This document shows, one piece after another, positions 1-12,086 of a stretch of DNA of 64,000 nucleotides. Position numbers and translations under genes: made by a program. The stretch comes from Rotaria macrura. Lineage: Eukaryota > Rotifera > Eurotatoria > Philodinida > Philodinidae. Under the pieces are notes generated by a model, which ran no database searches, was not told the DNA's origin, and was given only the letters and a program-made list of their open reading frames with translations. Where the stretch lies: assembly GCA_900239685.1 (NCBI GenBank), contig OENT01000423.1, forward strand, positions 54,976 through 118,975. Reading direction: 5' to 3'. Within the stretch, counting starts at the first letter, position 1; the number at the start of each line of letters is the position of its first letter.

Positions 1-1002
1 CAGTTGAATTGTAGTTCAATATCGATGTTGTGTTTCCTCTGTGTGGCTACGGGATGGTTTGCACTGAAAAGGAGTTTCGTGATCGTCTGCAACACTCACA
101 AAATGACGTGCACACCTATTGAATAAAGACTAGTGATGTTATCGGGAATATTCTTCGATTCTGCAATAGAGTAAACGTTTATCTCAAGACAAATCATTTT
201 GAATAGTTTCTGTTCGTAGTTGTGAAAGACCTCCTCATTTGAACAATGTAAATTTGCTGAGTCATCTTCAACCGTCTTAAGTTTTTCTTCCCGAACGGAT
301 CGCTCGAAAGATTTTAATCAGTTATTGCTTTCGAAACTGAGATGGATTGCAGTGCAGACTAATTCCGATCGACAGTGGGACTCACCTGATTGAGACCATT
401 CAAAAAGAATCCAGTTGAGAAAAGCGAACTATTAACGCTTCTGTGAACGAAGTTATTTTTCCAAATCGATCTTGTTGATTTAGTCAATAGGTCAATGAAC
501 TTAATTTGCGATTCAGCACAACTCTCTTTCTCTCATTTTTTTCTCCATTTTCTGCAATCTCTATTGGAGCGTTCAGTGCAATTTTGATTGATATTCTTTG
601 ACTTCACATGATGATTATAACGTTTACTCCATGGGGAATTCCTTCGGTTTTCATTTGAAGACTTTGTTTGTTGTCAACGATATTTAATGAATTTATTTTG
701 AAGAACTATTTGAGAGGCAGATTCGACCTCTTGATATCGACCAGAGCTTTCTTCGCCTAAAAACGATGAAACTTTCGTTTTTCGTTTACGCCTACGATAG
801 TGAGCCGCCTTTGGAATGGGATAATTCTAGTTCGATAAACTCCTTCCTCGTAGATTCTTCTAACTTCGGTTAAAATAAAACGAGGAAATCTTGGAATGGA
901 ATATTTTCAAAGAAAGGAAGCTCCCCGATATTCAATTCAAATCGAAAGATACTGTTAAGAATTGACAATCGAAGAAACTAAGAAAGAGAAGCGTTTCTTA
1001 CT
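1..1002. other. No gene recognised; probable intron of ECI2-like gene
   Basis: I looked on the minus strand for the missing C-terminal half of the neighbouring isomerase gene (the AVNGPAVG-type and PEGCSS-type crotonase motifs) and did not find it. The stretch is AT-rich without a convincing ORF. It most likely lies within an intron of that gene, whose remaining exons would be beyond the left edge. Confidence 0.4.
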
Positions 1003-1694
1003 GCCATTTTAGCAAAGTCCGCTAAATCGGTTCCTGCCGAGTAAAATTTTCCCTTGCCAGTAACGGAGAGAAGAACCAATTCTTTATCTTGTGCAGCTTG
1101 ATCAAGGATTTGGCTTATTCTTTCATACATTGGCTGTGTTATTGCATTGTATTTTTCCGGTCGATTGAGGACGATTTCCCAATGTGATGGACTCTTTTTA
1201 ATTAACTCAACATGCTCAGCTTCGTTGTCTGCTGCTGATTTCGTTTGTTCTTTCTTATCTTCTGATTTTGCACTTTCAGATGTTGAAGAGTTCGACCCTA
1301 AAAGTGAACATGAGACAGTTATTCTTATGAAGTGAAAGAAAAATGAATGAAGACCTTTTGATGTCGACGAAGAAATAATTTGCTGAACAAGTTGCGCATA
1401 TTGTTTTTGCGCGTCGGATTGATTCATTTTCCCTAAGGAAGACCAGGCTGTCCACTTAGCTCGACCAACGAAATCAGTTAGTCCTGGTTTGCCTGTTGTA
1501 CAAGCACCTGCCGTCGATTGCTTGAACAAACCGTAAAGTTTCAATTTCGTTTCATTGTCAACTTCAGCAGCCGAAGATTCTAGACGAGCTTTCGCCGATT
1601 GAAACTCGGCCGACGAATTCACTTCGTTCGATAAACATCGACGAACGATGTTGTTCAGGGGATAGAAACTGTTTTTTCTCAAACACGATTTCAT
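1003..1694 (-). CDS. ECI2: Acyl-CoA-binding domain / enoyl-CoA delta isomerase 2-like, 5' part only
   Basis: Family role: moves double bonds of unsaturated enoyl-CoA esters during beta-oxidation in mitochondria or peroxisomes. Two exons are visible: 1355-1694 and 1003-1297, with a 57-nt intron (1298-1354) that is in frame and also reads through. The chosen ATG at 1694 lies just after a TTTCAG acceptor, suggesting a 5'-UTR intron, and starts a basic, Ser/Leu-rich mitochondrial-type presequence. Residues about 28-105 form an acyl-CoA-binding domain (KLKLYGLFKQ, then a GKPGLTDFVGRAKWTAW stretch). The second exon opens a crotonase fold (WEIVLNRPEKYNAI; SAGTDLADF, part of the oxyanion-hole segment) and stops at a GTAAGA donor at 1002. 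The rest of the crotonase domain is absent from the window, so the gene either continues left or is truncated. Identity is firm; completeness unknown. Confidence 0.85.
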
Positions 1695-3450
1695 ATCTGA
1701 AACGGAAAACAAAATTTAGTTTTTCCATGCCAATCAAATAAAATATCTCCACCGGAGATTAATTCGGCATCGCATGGGTCAACAACGTGTTCCATGTCGA
1801 TAAGAACTATTCGAACATATTTCATTTTCAAATGAGAAGAGAAAACATCAATCAGGAAAAGTGAGAAGTCCGCCGTTGGAATATTTGCCGATTTAGCCTC
1901 TGCCCTATGAAACTGCTAAATTCATTGTCAATAATAGATCGATGCTTTTGGTTCGATTACCTCAATAAACAATGAAAACGGATTTAGTTCAATTGATCTC
2001 ATCAATTCAGTTGGAACAAATTTTAGACGAGGTCTTTTCTCGAAAGCTCATCGAAACTAAGTTGTCGAACTGTGTTCACCTGCGCTCGGAAACATCCACA
2101 CTTGCTAACTCGTTGATGAAAAGAGCACGGTTAACTGCTTTTAAAGGCTATGCGAGTTAACTTGAAACAAATATCGATTTATCTTGAAGATTTATGTCCC
2201 TCCATAGATGAAGCAAGGAGCTGTTTTATGACGATTCTTATCAATAGCAGTTAGAGCCTCTTTAACATATTTGTCTCGTCGAAGCTCAGCCATTTTATTA
2301 TTTAGTAAAACAAAATCAGATGAATCTATAAGATAGATTTACTATTTTGTTTCTTCGTTCAATCGACGGTTCGGCTCGACAGATTCCTGGTCAATCTATT
2401 GCCTCATTTTAGATTTTCAATATCGAGCTAAGTTCAATCTTAAGTCGAATTCGACGATATTCTAGCAAGACGCCGCGAAGTGTTCGTCGTTCGTTTCTCA
2501 AATGCTTTCACTTGATGAAATAAATCTACGAAACGAATTAGCCGGGCGATAAACCGAATTCTTTCTTCCTCGTTGTCCATTCATCGAGCGTTATTTTATG
2601 AATATTCTAATTTCTACTGTGAAATCGATCGGTACGGAGAAGACAAGAACTGATTTCGTAACTAAGTTCACTTTATGTAAAGCTTATCTTTCTCTCATCT
2701 TCATTCTTGTTGTCGCCTTGGTTGTCCACCTGAAGACAACCGAGAAATCTATTCGGCTAAAACCAATGAGAAAAACGGCTCACTCTCACTCATAATTCAA
2801 ATCTCTATCAGAAAAACATTTTCTGCGAAACCAATTCAAATTGAATTTGCTATTATGTCTTGTTGAATATGAGAAAGAAAAACTCGATTGTCAATCGGAG
2901 ACGAAGCAAATATTCATCTTCATCTTTTGTTTCACTTTATTTCGAACAGACTTTTTCACGGGTTCAAAAACAGAAGAAACTTATCTTTTCCTTGAAAGGA
3001 AATCACAACGCTATAAAAATCAACGTTAACTTTTTCTCCTTAACAAAACAGACGAAGAATTGTCGAAAGATGTGTCCAATCGATGGGGCAAACATAAATA
3101 TTATGCATCAAAATAAAATCATGATCTAGAAATAAATCAAAACAAGAACGAAACTTTCTTTAACGATTATGTAAATTGCTTCTTTGTTTCTATATTGACT
3201 AAAGAAAATTAATCAGTAGATAATAACATTATCCTGCAAAGTTCAAGGTCCAACTAGAAAAAAATGAGACTAGCTGCTTGTTTCATGTTAAGGTCTTGTA
3301 ATAAAACAAGCTTCCTGATTCCATTGGCTTTCATGTTATACCAATCGAACAAGTCGAAACAAAATAACATAGCATAGATTTCAATGACATCTACCAGTTC
3401 TATTGATACGCTCGACATTTTCCAAAAATAATCATGGAGTTTTTCTATTA
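1695..3450. other. Intergenic, nothing recognised
   Basis: Only short ORFs with biased, unconserved-looking composition. No transposon termini or RNA genes seen. The 5'-UTR exon and promoter of the ECI2-like gene presumably lie in the first few hundred bases. Confidence 0.4.
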
Positions 3451-3911
3451 GTACGTGATCAGAGTCCGATGATTCATCGAATCAATAGTAGAAAATGCAC
3501 TTTGTAGGCTTTGTCGGGGGACACTTTTTCGAAGAATCTCACTAATCTCATTTGCAGTAATAAAGAGTGATAGGAATTTTAGTACTATTTTTTTCTCGCG
3601 CCCAAGTCGAGTTTCCGAGATCACTGTTGGTATGTGGCGATAAACAAACGATAATGTCTGACTAGAGCCAATAGCGAATTCTGATGGAGAATTTTTTGCG
3701 TTCTCTTCCCTTCATCATCCGACATTAATGCGATGATTCTAAGGAAATACCCTATTAATGGCGAATTGACAGCGCCATGTATCATGCGGGACACTTTTCT
3801 GAACAAAACCAAATATGTAGTTCGAAAGAGAAAATTTTTCTACATCTAATAGTGTGAGCGAGACCTCGCGCCCATGCCAAAACCTCAGATGGCGCACACA
3901 AGTGCATTTTT
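3451..3911 (+). repeat. Dispersed ~460-bp repeat, copy A
   Basis: This stretch matches the reverse complement of 39,230-39,690 over its whole length, with scattered substitutions and small indels. Shared landmarks in order are AAAATGCACTTTGTAGG, GAATTTTAGTACTATTTTT, GCGCCCAAGTC, TTGGTATGTGGCGA, ACAGCGCCAT and the block around GCGCCATCTGAG. An AAAATGCACTTTG motif near the left end is inverted as CAAGTGCATTTTTT near the right end, which may be terminal inverted repeats. The two copies share no conserved reading frame, so a non-coding transposable element is the likeliest explanation. Confidence 0.75.
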
Positions 3912-5858
3912 TTGATATTGATTCGTCTTTTTCTGCATACTTCGTTTGCTCTGCACCCGTACTATATTGTCTGATTTAATATTGAACAAACGATGCCAAC
4001 GAAAAATCGTTTCATTTGAAATATCGATTATCAATATTAATTATAGTTTCATCCGATTTTTCTTTTTCTTATCGAAGATTCTGTTTTATTAATTTACTAT
4101 TTACATATGTTTCATAATTGTCATGCATAATCCAAATTTGTTTGCATAAATTATTTTGAAACCTTTCATCTTAGTCAATACCACGTTATAAAGAAGATTC
4201 ACTTTACTTATCAATTTCTTTTTGTTTCTATCTTAGGAAAAAAATGCTGAGTAGAACACTGGCGATGTCACTGGTTTCAGTGAAAAAGAGCATTGTCCCA
4301 ACCAGCTATGTTAACGAATAAATAAACAAAAAGATTTACACTGCATGCATTTTCATCAAATGAAAAATTCATAAACAAAAGGTGAAAAGTACTGAAACTT
4401 CATTATTATGATAACATTTGAGAAATTTTGTATTCTACTATCAGTCAAAATAGAAAAACACGTTGTCCAATGAACTCGAATACATATTTCATCGACTAAG
4501 ATTTCCTTGTCGAGACAAAAATCAAGAAACTTCAGCACACAAGGGATTTAATCCTGAAGTAGAATCACATTCGAGTAACAGTTTACTGTGGGATAGAAAA
4601 AGAGGTCATTGAACGCAAGGAATTCTGAAGCATCGTGTTTTTGCCACTGTACAAAAAAAAAGAACGTGATTCGTCTCCTTTGTCGACAGAAGCATTTTCT
4701 CAACTAGCTTTAGGCTCTAGAAGAGATTTATTTGGTTAACTAATAATTCACTGATGGGTGATGGATTTTTTTCAACAAGTAATCTCTGATGGACAATCAG
4801 GTTTTTCTTTTGTTTTAGTTTAATCAGTTTATTTTTCCAGATATAAATATCAATTTTCTTTTTGTTCATCTGAAATTGAAAATAGACAAAGAACTTTTAT
4901 TACGTATCAATTTCTTGTTACTTCATGCGTAATAGATGATCAGATATAATGTCGACAATCCAAGTTCGCATGATCTTACCATATGGACAACTTCAATGAA
5001 AAAATGCAGGACATAAAATATTACGAGTCTGCTCTCTCATTGCGATTGCTTACAGTGTGGGCATTTTTGAATTTGGTTCTTTTAAGGTATCCACGTCCAC
5101 TCACACTCGATACAACACTTTGTATGAAGCAACACGAATACTTCTGGAAGTCATGTTCAGAGAAAAAAAGCATGAGACTGACGGGGAAGTATTGACCAGC
5201 TTAATAAACAAGAATTTTTAATAGCCACTGAGCAGACACATGCGATAATAAGGATAACATTCTTTAGATTTTATGTTTTCCATTTCAAAAGTTGGGGTAC
5301 TAAAATTTTAAGGATTGTTGACTAATATTATTTGAACAGGTCGACATTATGACAGAGCTACATAAGTATTGTTGTGAATAGTATGAGGCACTCAATCCAT
5401 TATAAACATGCAAATGAAGTGAAAATTGAAAGCGAACACAGTGAAATGCTGCGGATATCATAAAATTATAGAAAAAGGATGAAAAAGACAAGCATTCACT
5501 AAAGTACGCGCCTGACTTGCTTCCTTCAAGCAGAAATATCCGTAGGTTTTGGTCATGTTCCCAATTCTACGGTCAAAAGGCCTTGCTTCAAAGGGTACAT
5601 TGAATGTGTTGTCAATAGTTGTAAAGGATGTGTGGGTGTGGGGCATAGATTTATAAAAGAAGAAGATTACTCAGGTCACCCATGTCGCCTTTTTTTAGCG
5701 ATTGCGCCGTAGTTACGCACAGAGCCAATTTTACGTCGCAGTTATGCGCAACTACACCGCATTCATCTTAATGAAACATATGGGCACACATTGAGGTCCA
5801 CACACGGCTACGTATACGGGCGTATGAGTGAACGCAGTAATACCGGGTTATCATAACC
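3912..5858. other. Intergenic, nothing recognised
   Basis: AT-rich sequence with small spurious ORFs only. No splice-linked coding blocks or transposon ends were seen. Confidence 0.35.
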
Positions 5859-5927
5859 CCAGGTCGCACTAGCATGGTCGTAAACAATCGTATAAAGAGA
5901 AATACGACAAAATACATGCGTCAGAAT

Positions 5928-8714
5928 GAGAATCCTGCACGGGTTCAACTTTTCCAACAGGCGCTCGACCCGATCCGACCCGAGGAATGATATAAAAATT
6001 GTTTTTCTTCAACGAACACATCACTTTATTTGAAATATTGAAGAGAATAAAGCAAAAGAACGTTTATGAAAATAACAAATACATATGAAAATCTATGTTC
6101 ATATAAAACTTACACTTGAGTTCATCATTACGTTCAAGTCTGGGAATGAAATTTAATAAAAGTTACAACAAATGATCGACATCAAAATAAAGATCATACA
6201 AAATATAAACATTGAAATGAAATTTATACAAAAGAGAATCAAAAGTTTCGTAAAAAGAGAAGTGAATCAAGTGATTCATATGATAATTGTTGACGTCTAG
6301 CTTCAAGAATTCGGCTTGTTTTACTAAATATTCTTTCAGATGCTGCAGAACTAGCAGGTATTGCTAGAGGTGAGCAAGCTAGCTCAGACAACCTAAGTAG
6401 ATTGAAGTTTTATTGTTAGGTCTATTTTTCCGTGGGTATATAGAAAAAATTCAGATAAAAATAGTCTACTTACTTTTTGAATCTGAAATTATTGCTTTGC
6501 CACCATTGTAATAATGATTGTCCCTTAGGCTATGACATTTTAGCTTAAATATAATCATTGAGTTCGTCAATAGGTTCATTGTCATCATCAGATGATGTTT
6601 CTAATGAGCCATGAAACGACTTAAGAACATCGTGCACTGTATCGAATTTAGTTCTTTGTTTGAAATGTATGTAACAGGTGCTTGCATTGAGTCTTGATTC
6701 TCTAAACCAAGAGTATTCAAAAGAGTTCGTACACTTTTAATAACTGAATTTCGTTCTGGTTTTGATAAACTCTAAAATAAATGAGCAAGGTTAAAAAATA
6801 AAATAATATAGTAACTTACGGAGAGAGACTTTGCTTCAGGACACAGCAACATTGCAATGTAATGCAATTCACTAAGCCAACTTTTTTCGTCTACTTTTGC
6901 CAATAAACTACGTTTTATTTGTTTTATTGGTACTGTATCAGAGCGATTAATTTCACAGACTTGCTTAAATTTCTTTACGAAGGGAAGAACCAAATGCAAA
7001 GTAGGCTCTTTCTCTGGTGATAGAATTTCGCTGCCACTTTTAAATGGTTCAAGTAAAACAATAAAGATCACGAACTAAATGAATATCAAGATCATCCACC
7101 AGATGTTCTTCTTTTCTTTCAGCAAGAACATTCAAAATTTCGTTATAAACTTTGTCGATTGAGTTCAGCATTTCCACAATACTATTCCACCTTCTATCTA
7201 CATCTTTTTTCAGCGAAGTTGTTAGTTTGTATTGCGACTCACACTTTTTAAAGTGCGTAACCATACATTGACAAGATTCAACAGTATTTACTAATTGTTC
7301 TCATACCGGAATACATTTTTGCACGGCAAGGTTAATACAGTGACAAACACATCTTAGATATGCATCACAATCTAAAGCCTTAATCATGTTTGAACCATTA
7401 TCTGTTACATATACTATATGGAGTATATCAACATCAATACCATGCATCAACAGAGTGTCGTATATCAATTTTTTTCTGTTTTCTGAAGTAGAGAACAAAA
7501 AGCTGGTCTTAATATTTGAGCATTTCTGTTTGAATATTCAATTTGAAACATGATTTCCAAGGGAAAATATTTTTATCAGTCAGCGTTCAACTTTTTCCTA
7601 TAATCATCTGACAGGTGACCTATCATAGGTCACGATTTATAAAAACGACAAAAAGAGATGGCTGTGAATGGCACTAACCTCCAGTTTGTGATATTGTTAC
7701 GCGCACGGTTTTCAGAGCAATAGGTTCAATTTTGCCTTTCATATGATAATGACGAGTTATTGTGAAGTATGAATCAGAGGTAAAGGGATTTTTCCAATAA
7801 TCAACGGTTACACCAATCATCTTGAAATTTTTCAAATGTTGAGAAAGGTTTGAAATAAATGTTTTTCGTGATTCTAGAGAACAGTTATAGTTGTGAGACT
7901 CTATTAAATTAAAAAAAGTCGTTCATACTGTCAGCTAATACAAGTACTCTATGTGAAATAGTCGTTGGATCCGGAAGAATTGATGTCACGTCAATAGGTT
8001 TTGAAAATTTTCGACCAACATCAACGAGTGTTTGGCATAATAGTTCAAAACTTTTGCCCAAGACCATCTGATATGATCTCTTGTCATAGCTACACATTTA
8101 AGCACATGCGTCACTGACAAGTCGTTTAATATCCGATGGAATATGGTCTGTTTTTGTCCACATATCCTTGATGGTGTTATTCGAAGAAACACCAATAAAT
8201 TTACATGACGATGCATGATTTTTAAGTGTACTTGAGCCAGTACTTTTAGGTTAATAGGCAAGCATTTGTTTGCATCTTACACATTGTACATAATTAATGA
8301 TTTCATCATTAGTGTCTTTAATGCGATTAAAACTATTCCACCATGCGGCAGTTGATTTAGGTTTGTCCAATATCGCTTATTCGCCATTTTGAATAGACTT
8401 TCGAATATTTTCTTTTGAAGTCATTTCTGAACGACAATAACAAGATATTTAAAATATGAAAAAGAGATATTTATTATTTATGAACGAAAACATCTACCAT
8501 GTGTTTGCATTGTTTTGAACATCAATCAATAGATTTCTACTTCACCCATCTATCTTTCTATATGTAACATTGAGAAGATAGAGGGCAGGAACATATGCTA
8601 TAAAAACAATAGTACCCGACAAAACCCGAACATTTTTTGAATCAAACCCAAGCCCGACCCGACAGAGGTCGAACCCGCACCCGCCCACAGGTCGGGTCGG
8701 GTTGCAGTACTCTA
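5928..8714 (-). mobile_element. hAT-superfamily DNA transposon, degraded, 2.8 kb
   Basis: The termini are imperfect inverted repeats: GAGAATCCTGCA on the left against TAGAGTACTGCA read inward from the right (9 of 12). They are flanked by 8-bp duplications GTCAGAAT (5920-5927) and GTCATAAT (8715-8722), 7 of 8 identical. Both subterminal regions carry clustered CGACCCGA/CCCGACCCG motifs, typical of hAT transposase-binding ends. The interior carries a broken transposase gene on the minus strand. The mismatches in ends and duplications say the insertion is old. Confidence 0.8.
6239..8424 (-). pseudogene. hAT transposase (BED finger ... hATC dimerisation), broken
   Basis: Reading from 8424 on the minus strand: an N-terminal BED zinc finger (WWNSFNRI, VQCVRCK, then a STLKNH...C pair); an RNase H-like core beginning at VTVDYW (about 7830); the TDNGSNMIKAL and CHCINLAVQ motifs (about 7400-7320); DVDRRWNS (about 7190); PTLHLVLPF (about 6985); and the hATC block LACSPLAIPASSAASERIFS with EARRQQLSYE (about 6400-6270), ending in TGA at 6239-6241. 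At least one intron before the hATC block is recognisable (AAAAA|GTAAGT ... ACTTAG|GTTGTC). It is inactive: an in-frame TAA follows NGE near 8382, another TAA interrupts the BED finger near 8268, and a T-run near 7915 shifts the frame. All ordered landmarks of an intact family member remain. Confidence 0.85.
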
Positions 8715-9053
8715 GTCATAATTACGATCGTAAATCACTGTGTCGTAGAGGCCGGATACAACAATATACAGAGAGAAATAGGACCGTTTACGATTTTGTA
8801 TATGAAATCCGTAATGGATATCCGTTTACACCGTAATTCTACATAGCGATCGTATCTCAACCAAAACGACCACGACGATATACAATGGTAATACTGAGGC
8901 ATGCATTACGGTAATATATCACCGTAAACGTGCGTACCAAGGTCGTCTACGAAGTCTGTAATCGTCGAACTGGGATGAAATTACTGTCCGAATACGCCCG
9001 CATTACTGTGACAACATGGCATCGTATAGGGAGCCATATCGCTCGACCTGGAA

Positions 9054-10418
9054 AGCCTCCATATCGACATCTACACACAAATATACAAACACCCACTAAT
9101 AAAGTAATATTTGCAACAAAAATCACTTGCGATTCACAAACAGCAGATTCCTTTTTACAAAAATAAACAGAAATAAACAAAGAAATGAGGACACTACTCT
9201 TTTAGATTTTGTTTTACTAATCATAGCAGAAATGAAAACGTGTTTTCTTTGACTTTTAATAGAACCTGTGCGTATGTGCAAGATGAACTATCCACACGTC
9301 TAGCTGCTGATGCCATTCATTAGTCTATCTGTGTTCATTCTTAGATCCGTATTTGAGTACAACAGTAACGAGCCGTTTTCTACTTTTTTTGTTTTACTGT
9401 ATTCTGCTATTTCAAATAAATACATAGAAGGGTCAACTGATTTGATACTAGCTAGGATTTAAAAAGTGTTGGACAATCAGTTATACAGAAATTCATCCAG
9501 TTTTAGACACTAATTCAAATGGTGAAAACCGCAGACGTCCATCGTTTTCACGAATAGAGTTAGAGCCCAAACACTCTTCCTGTATAGAAATGAACCCTTC
9601 CACATTCTGTGAAACATGATCTAAAAGGAGTGTTCAAGTATGTAGGGCAGATATTTTTAATCCACCGCCCAGAAAATCCACCACAGTCCGATATAGAATA
9701 TTTAATTAATTGGCATCTAATTAATGATTTTGTCATTGCAGACTATGAGAGATGGCGTTTGGAGACGGTCATAGCCGGTTTCGAGATATTATCAGAAGTC
9801 GTCTACAACAAAAGTCTATATTGAAAATATAGAGTACTATTCCTTCTTGAAGTTTTACGGTCTAAACTAAGAAACATAGCAGATATATAAGTCTCAAAAT
9901 ACATTTTAAAAAGTAATTTTTCAGGTGATTGAAAGTAGTAGGCAAATCATGTTACACAGTTTAATTCTGCTGGTATTGTACTAGCAGCTTTTCAAGTGAA
10001 AATGACTTGTATATGTAAAACTCACTTCTGTTTAATTTCAAAGCTGAGAAAACACTGTGTTATGTAATGCACAACAAGTTGGCTAGAACTTGTGTTGTTC
10101 ATAGAAAAACGAGTTTAAAAAACTTTGTGAAAATACAATGACTGAGGCTTTTGACAGAAAAAGGTCTCCTCTGTAAAGAACCCTGATGAAAACGTACACA
10201 CAGGTGTGCTTATAAAGATTCAAACTGTTTGAAAAGCGGAGATGTGTGGGAGACGAAATTTGTGCACGACGATTTGCACTTTTACGGATTTGTATAAAGT
10301 GAAGCCGAACAAGTAAAGAAATACAGATACCGTTTCGTTAATTTTATTATCTTTTGAGTCGATCAAACTTAACTACAACCAAAACCAAGTTTCATGAAAA
10401 GAAAAAACTGTAACGAAC
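9054..10418. other. Intergenic, nothing recognised
   Basis: No coding blocks supported. A TTTATT at 10,343-10,348 (AATAAA on the minus strand) is a likely polyadenylation signal for the ADP-ribosyltransferase gene that ends at 10,419. Confidence 0.4.
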
Positions 10419-11527
10419 TCAAGAGAGATCTCCATGTAGTTTACAATTTGGACAGTAATACTTATTTCTCGAAGCTTCTTTCACGAAACCTCTACCATCG
10501 ACGTAATTCTCGTAGAAGTAATCGGATTCATTCGGCCGCATATCTAAATAAAAAGAAACGCTGGACTTCCCCCTGATAAATCGTATTGCTATAAACACAA
10601 ACCTGAGCAGTTGCAACATTGTCTGGTTGCCCACAGATTACAGTAGTGACCACATGTCTTTTTTCTCACTTCCTCTCGAAAATCGAATTCTTCTGGCGGT
10701 CCTATTTCATCAACATCTTCAGTTGCAGTGCCATGCACACTCCTTGGAATATCAACAAATATTTCCAGATGCATAGGAATTTCTATTACATTCTCTTTGA
10801 GATAAACAATAGCCAAATCACGATTCGCTCGTTTTTTATCAGTAACTAGAAACTCAGTGCCAGGTAACAGAAGAACTTCTTCGTCAGCTGGTGAAGACGA
10901 GTAATTTTGAATCGATTTGCCGCTAATACATTCAATATAGAAAAGTGTTCTTTGTCCATTATTTCCAAGAAATTCTTCATTGCTCAACACCTCCAGCGAC
11001 CGTGTACACGAACTGAAACCCCACCAAGTTAATTTTTTACCTTTTACAAAGTTACTGGAAATATTACCATTCACACCACGGTAAACAAGACCACTGAATG
11101 ATGGCAATTTTTCTAAGGCGCCGGTTAAGAGTCGTAAATAAGACAGGACTGGTTTTAGTTCAGTGCGATCAGCTAGACGAAGTGTAGAGTTTAGTACGTA
11201 GAAAAAGCTTTGTTGTTCTGTCGCTGACTCCATTGTATATAGTTGAATTGCCGCACCTTCATCCACAGTAAGATTATTAATATCATCTCCTTTCGAACGT
11301 TGTTCTTTAGCTAAAGAAACTTTTCTTTCAATGTTAGGATCGATGTGGGATGCTTTATGTTTCCGTATGTGAATGATTGCTTCCTCGAGTGAAGGTTGTC
11401 TCAACTGCTGGTAGCCTTTAATTAGTGATAACTTATCACCAGTTTCATGAATAAGGTCGAAGAAACGAGAGCGACGAGGTGAAATTGAGTCAGTTGCTAC
11501 CACTACTGATTTTGCTTGCATTGGCAA
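10419..11527 (-). CDS. Arginine-type mono-ADP-ribosyltransferase with Cys-rich tail
   Basis: Family role: transfers ADP-ribose from NAD+ to protein side chains. Exon 1 is 10,603-11,527 and exon 2 is 10,419-10,543, joined across a 59-nt intron (10,544-10,602), giving about 349 residues. The ART fold shows its three signature parts: VYRGV (NAD-binding Arg, about residue 149), the STS-like WWGFSSCT (about 168-175), and the ADP-ribosylating turn with EVLLLPGTEF (about 217-226). The usual E-x-E reads D-E-E here, so the catalytic Glu before VLL is present but the first Glu is Asp. No signal peptide is evident, so a cytosolic place is likely. Removing the intron adds a tail with paired cysteines (CGHYC, CCNC, then YYCPNCK before the stop) that resembles a small zinc-binding module. 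Such genes are numerous in bdelloid rotifers. Role in the animal unknown. Confidence 0.85.
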
Positions 11528-11913
11528 TGTCGATCAAATGTAGAAAAGGAGAAAATGTGATACGTAGAAAGTGAGACACCTTTTAAAAAGAAAGAAAAGA
11601 AAAGAAATTGTGAAATTGTAATTTCGCAATGTCAGATTGGTCAACAGTTGCGCAAGAATGACGGAGACAGAACCTAAGTATTCGTTAACTCGTATCTCTT
11701 TTAAATTGCAGTAATCAAAGAACAGAACGATAAAAGTCATATCTCAATTGTATATAACAGCATGACGTCCAAACATAACGAATCTGAAGATCCGAAACGT
11801 CACTTTGGTGGTGCACGTAGGAGGATAATCTTTTGGACGCAGTTGAATCACTGATTTGACTATTTGAACCCGCTGGTAGCAAAAATGCTGCACATGTGGG
11901 CATGAGTGTGGAT

Positions 11914-12086
11914 TAGGGGTGTCAATTTATATTTACTTTTAATTTAATTTACGAGTAAATTAAATTACCAATCATTTATATTTATTTTAAATATAAGTTT
12001 TTGTGTTGCATAATTTATATTTAAAATAAATGTAAATTATTGAAAATTTATATTTATTTAAAATTAACAGGAAAATGACACCCCTA
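11914..12086. mobile_element. AT-rich hAT-type MITE, 173 bp, perfect 8-bp TSD
   Basis: The ends are perfect inverted repeats TAGGGGTGTCA ... TGACACCCCTA. They are flanked by an exact 8-bp duplication, GTGTGGAT (11,906-11,913 and 12,087-12,094). Eight-bp duplications with TAGGGG/CAGGGG-type ends mark the hAT superfamily. The interior is almost pure A+T with TTTATATTTA motifs in both orientations. The perfect duplication suggests a recent insertion. It lies just upstream of the ADP-ribosyltransferase gene. Confidence 0.93.

Larger units (their letters stand above)
5859..9053. mobile_element. CCAGGTCG-type inverted-repeat element, interrupted by a hAT insertion
   Basis: The left end near 5859 reads CCAGGTCG and the right end near 9053 reads CGACCTGG, giving an 8-bp terminal inverted repeat. 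Between them, outside the hAT element, the sequence is rich in CGTA, TACG and CGTAAACGA words. The same vocabulary occurs at 16,076-16,352, 18,449-18,560 and 27,914-27,961. The hAT element at 5928-8714 splits this older element. I could not find a target-site duplication for the outer element, so its limits are approximate. Confidence 0.5.

Noticed and set aside
3621-3812. 63-residue ORF in repeat copy A
   Set aside because: The frame is not preserved in copy B at 39.2-39.7 kb, so it is not under protein-level selection.
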